From the NCBI RefSeq assembly GCF_003258595.1, contig NZ_QHHQ01000007.1, forward strand, positions 338,540 to 402,539: DNA of 64,000 nt, in the 5' to 3' direction. The notes under the pieces were generated by a model. The model saw only the letters and a program-made list of their open reading frames with translations. It had not been told where the DNA came from and made no database searches. Made by a program: the position numbers and the translations under genes. This stretch comes from Acuticoccus sediminis. GTDB lineage: Bacteria > Pseudomonadota > Alphaproteobacteria > Rhizobiales > Amorphaceae. Shown here in pieces: positions 62,626 to 64,000 of this stretch. How positions within the stretch are numbered: position 1 is the first letter of the stretch; every line of letters starts with the position of its first letter.

Positions 62626-63378
62626 GCTCTGAGGCCTGGTCGGAAGAGAGCGCTCGTCGATGCGATGCGTGCCAACTGGTCGGTGTCGATCCGCCGCGCC
62701 TGTGCGGCGATCCGGTTCGATCCGAAGACCTATCGGTATACGTCCCGTCGGCCCGGCCAGGCCGCTCTCGAGAAGCGGATCAGGGAGATCTGCGAGACAC
62801 GCGTGCGGTTCGGCTACCGGCGCGTGCACGTCCTTCTGCGCCGCGAGGGCTGGGACGTGAATGCGAAGCGGATCTACCGTCTTTACAAGGAGATGGGCAT
62901 GCAGCTGAGAAACAAGACCCCTCGGCGCCGGGTGAAGGCGAAGCTGCGCGAGGACCGCACGGACGCGGTCCGCCCCAACGACGTGTGGGCGATGGACTTC
63001 GTCCACGACCAGCTCGCGACGGGGCGGAAGTTGCGGGTGCTGACCGTGGTCGACACGTTCTCGCGCTACTGCCCGGTGCTCGATGCGCGGTTCAGCTATC
63101 GGGGCGAAGACGTGGTGGCGACGCTCGAACGGGTGTGTGCGACGGTCGGCGTGCCGAAGGTCATCCGCGTGGACCAGGGCTCGGAGTTCATCTCCCGCGA
63201 CATGGATCTGTGGGCCTACCGCCACGGCGTGGTGCTCGACTTCTCCCGGCCCGGAAAGCCGACCGACAACGCCTACATCGAAGCGTTCAACGCGCGGCTC
63301 AGGGCCGAGTGCCTGAACGCCCACTGGTTCCTGAGTCTTGCCGACGCGGCGGAAAAGTTGGAGGCTTGGCGTAGAGAC
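62626..63378 (+). pseudogene. IS3-family orfB (DDE transposase), truncated at both ends
   Basis: The reading frame resumes exactly after the IS1111-type element (ALRPGRKRALVDAMR). The HTH_21 region and DDE core are complete: first Asp in DVWAMDFVHD, second in VIRVDQGSEF, Glu in DNAYIEAFNARLRAECLN. The usual end (EAWRRDYNxxRPHxxLG) is cut after EAWRRD by the next insertion. Not functional as it stands. Confidence 0.88.
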
Positions 63379-64000
63379 TTGTATGTTGTTCCGGGTCAAG
63401 CGTCGTGTGTCATCTGAACTCCTACTCGCTCGTTCGTCGCATGGCTTGAGCATCTTTGGTCGGAGACTATGCGCCACCTTTGGCGCATCCACTTGTATCC
63501 GGTTCAAGCGCGAGCGCGTCGGACCACGATCTTGTTCACGACCCTCGGGATGCTGAACGGGGCGACCAAACTACAACTCGGCAGTTGGCGCCATCACTAC
63601 GCCCGGTCGTTGCCCGTGCCCTCGACGGAAGACGTTCCGCCGAAGCTCTTGAAGCCGTCAGCGAGCGTTCAAGACTGCTCCTGACGGAACGACCCCATGT
63701 TCCACGAAGTGCCAGAGGGCGATCGCAAGCTTCCTCGCCAGCGCGACGACCCCGACCTTCCGGCTTCGCGCCCCGTTCTGCGCATATCGCGCCCGATACC
63801 ATGTGGTGAGCGCGCTTCCCGGCTGGTGCCGCATCCAAACCCAGGCAATCTCGACGAGCAGCGTTCGGGCCGGCTTGTTCCCGGCCTTGCTGATCCCTTG
63901 ATCCCGCTGCTGATCACCGCTGGCGTACGGGGTTGGTGCGAGCCCCAAGTACGAGGCCAGGTGACGTCGGCTGGAGAATGGTCGATGGAACACCTCTGCG
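63379..64000 (-). mobile_element. Second IS110-type element, 3' end only (runs off the window)
   Basis: A different IS110-family element begins where IS3 orfB stops. About 280 nt of noncoding DNA precede the transposase stop. It contains an 8-bp stem ATGCGCCA/TGGCGCAT (63469-63488). The end sequence ACTTGTAT...CCGGGTCAAGCG (63377-63402) is echoed inside at 63491-63510 (ACTTGTATCCGGTTCAAGCG), as expected of a bridge-RNA donor guide. The other end is outside the window. Confidence 0.75.
63658..64000 (-). CDS. IS110-family transposase, C-terminal part (partial)
   Basis: The frame is open to the window edge. The visible ~113 residues are the Transposase_20 domain: FSSRRHLASYLGLAPTPYASGDQQRDQGISKAGN, then ARTLLVEIAWVWMRHQPGSALTTWY and VGVVALARKLAIALWHFVEHG. 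It is clearly distinct from the IS1111-type transposase encoded at 9834 and 61503. Confidence 0.88.
   Translation of the reverse strand, partial: AEVFHRPFSSRRHLASYLGLAPTPYASGDQQRDQGISKAGNKPARTLLVEIAWVWMRHQPGSALTTWYRARYAQNGARSRKVGVVALARKLAIALWHFVEHGVVPSGAVLNAR

Larger units (their letters stand above)
60996..63378 (+). mobile_element. IS3-family element (IS407-like), interrupted by two IS110-type elements
   Basis: orfA and orfB of an IS3 element lie in order, separated by a 1.37-kb IS1111-type insertion. orfB is cut again near 63378 by a second IS110-type element. Removing the first insertion joins ...CGAAA to GCTCTG and restores the usual end of orfA and the overlapping start of orfB. The left inverted repeat lies somewhere in 60754-60995 and could not be fixed; the right end is outside the window. 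Confidence 0.8.

Overview
The window is very GC-rich and gene-dense. Its gene content points to an alphaproteobacterium, probably of the order Hyphomicrobiales (Rhizobiales). Markers are the rnd-lptC-lptA order, an NDUFA9-like protein convergent with uppP, a plant-type glutamate-cysteine ligase, TRAP and NitT/TauT importers, a ChaC protein, an MprF protein and several GTG/TTG starts. No genus is claimed.

Layout. 1-9.5 kb: metabolic and transport genes (end of an FAD-linked oxidase, a small RTX protein, a serine hydrolase, two AhpD-like proteins, an SDR, a three-gene NitT/TauT importer, a TyrA-like dehydrogenase). 9.6-11 kb: a complete IS110-family (IS1111-type) element. 11-14.4 kb: MarR and MerR regulators with small enzymes, then tRNA-Leu(CAG). 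14.5-19.5 kb: NDUFA9-like protein, uppP, GST, queG, a nucleotide-sugar-epimerase-like protein and a small secreted protein. 19.5-20.9 kb: no large gene, but two tiny paralogous exported peptides and strong hairpins. 20.9-22.8 kb: leuA behind a leucine-rich leader peptide. 22.8-31 kb: ElaA-type acetyltransferase, lptA, lptC, rnd, a lytic transglycosylase, xseA, rsmE and gshA. 31-39 kb: a CoxL-type molybdoenzyme subunit, then a GntR-controlled catabolic unit (dehydrogenase, TRAP transporter, NIPSNAP protein). 39-47 kb: a ferric-siderophore island (ABC importer, frameshifted AraC regulator, esterase, DUF2218 protein). 47-60.8 kb: Crp/Fnr regulator, chemoreceptor, mprF, acyl-CoA dehydrogenase with divergent LysR, ChaC, an OmpA-DUF2092 unit with small secreted proteins, and a methyltransferase. 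60.8-64 kb: nested insertion sequences.

How genes work together. The GntR repressor probably controls the divergent dehydrogenase-TRAP-NIPSNAP unit through paired TTGTCAGAC sites. The siderophore island imports an iron chelate (binding protein, two permeases, ATPase), and the esterase would release iron from it. rnd, lptC and lptA overlap or nearly abut and serve LPS export. leuA appears to be controlled by translation of a leaderless leucine-rich peptide.

Most unusual items: two nearly identical IS1111-type elements, one inside an IS3 element, whose 249-nt noncoding 3' segments look like bridge-RNA genes; a third, different IS110-type end at the window edge with the same logic; a family of modular intergenic palindromes with structure-preserving changes; a leaderless leu leader peptide; and paired exported micropeptides.
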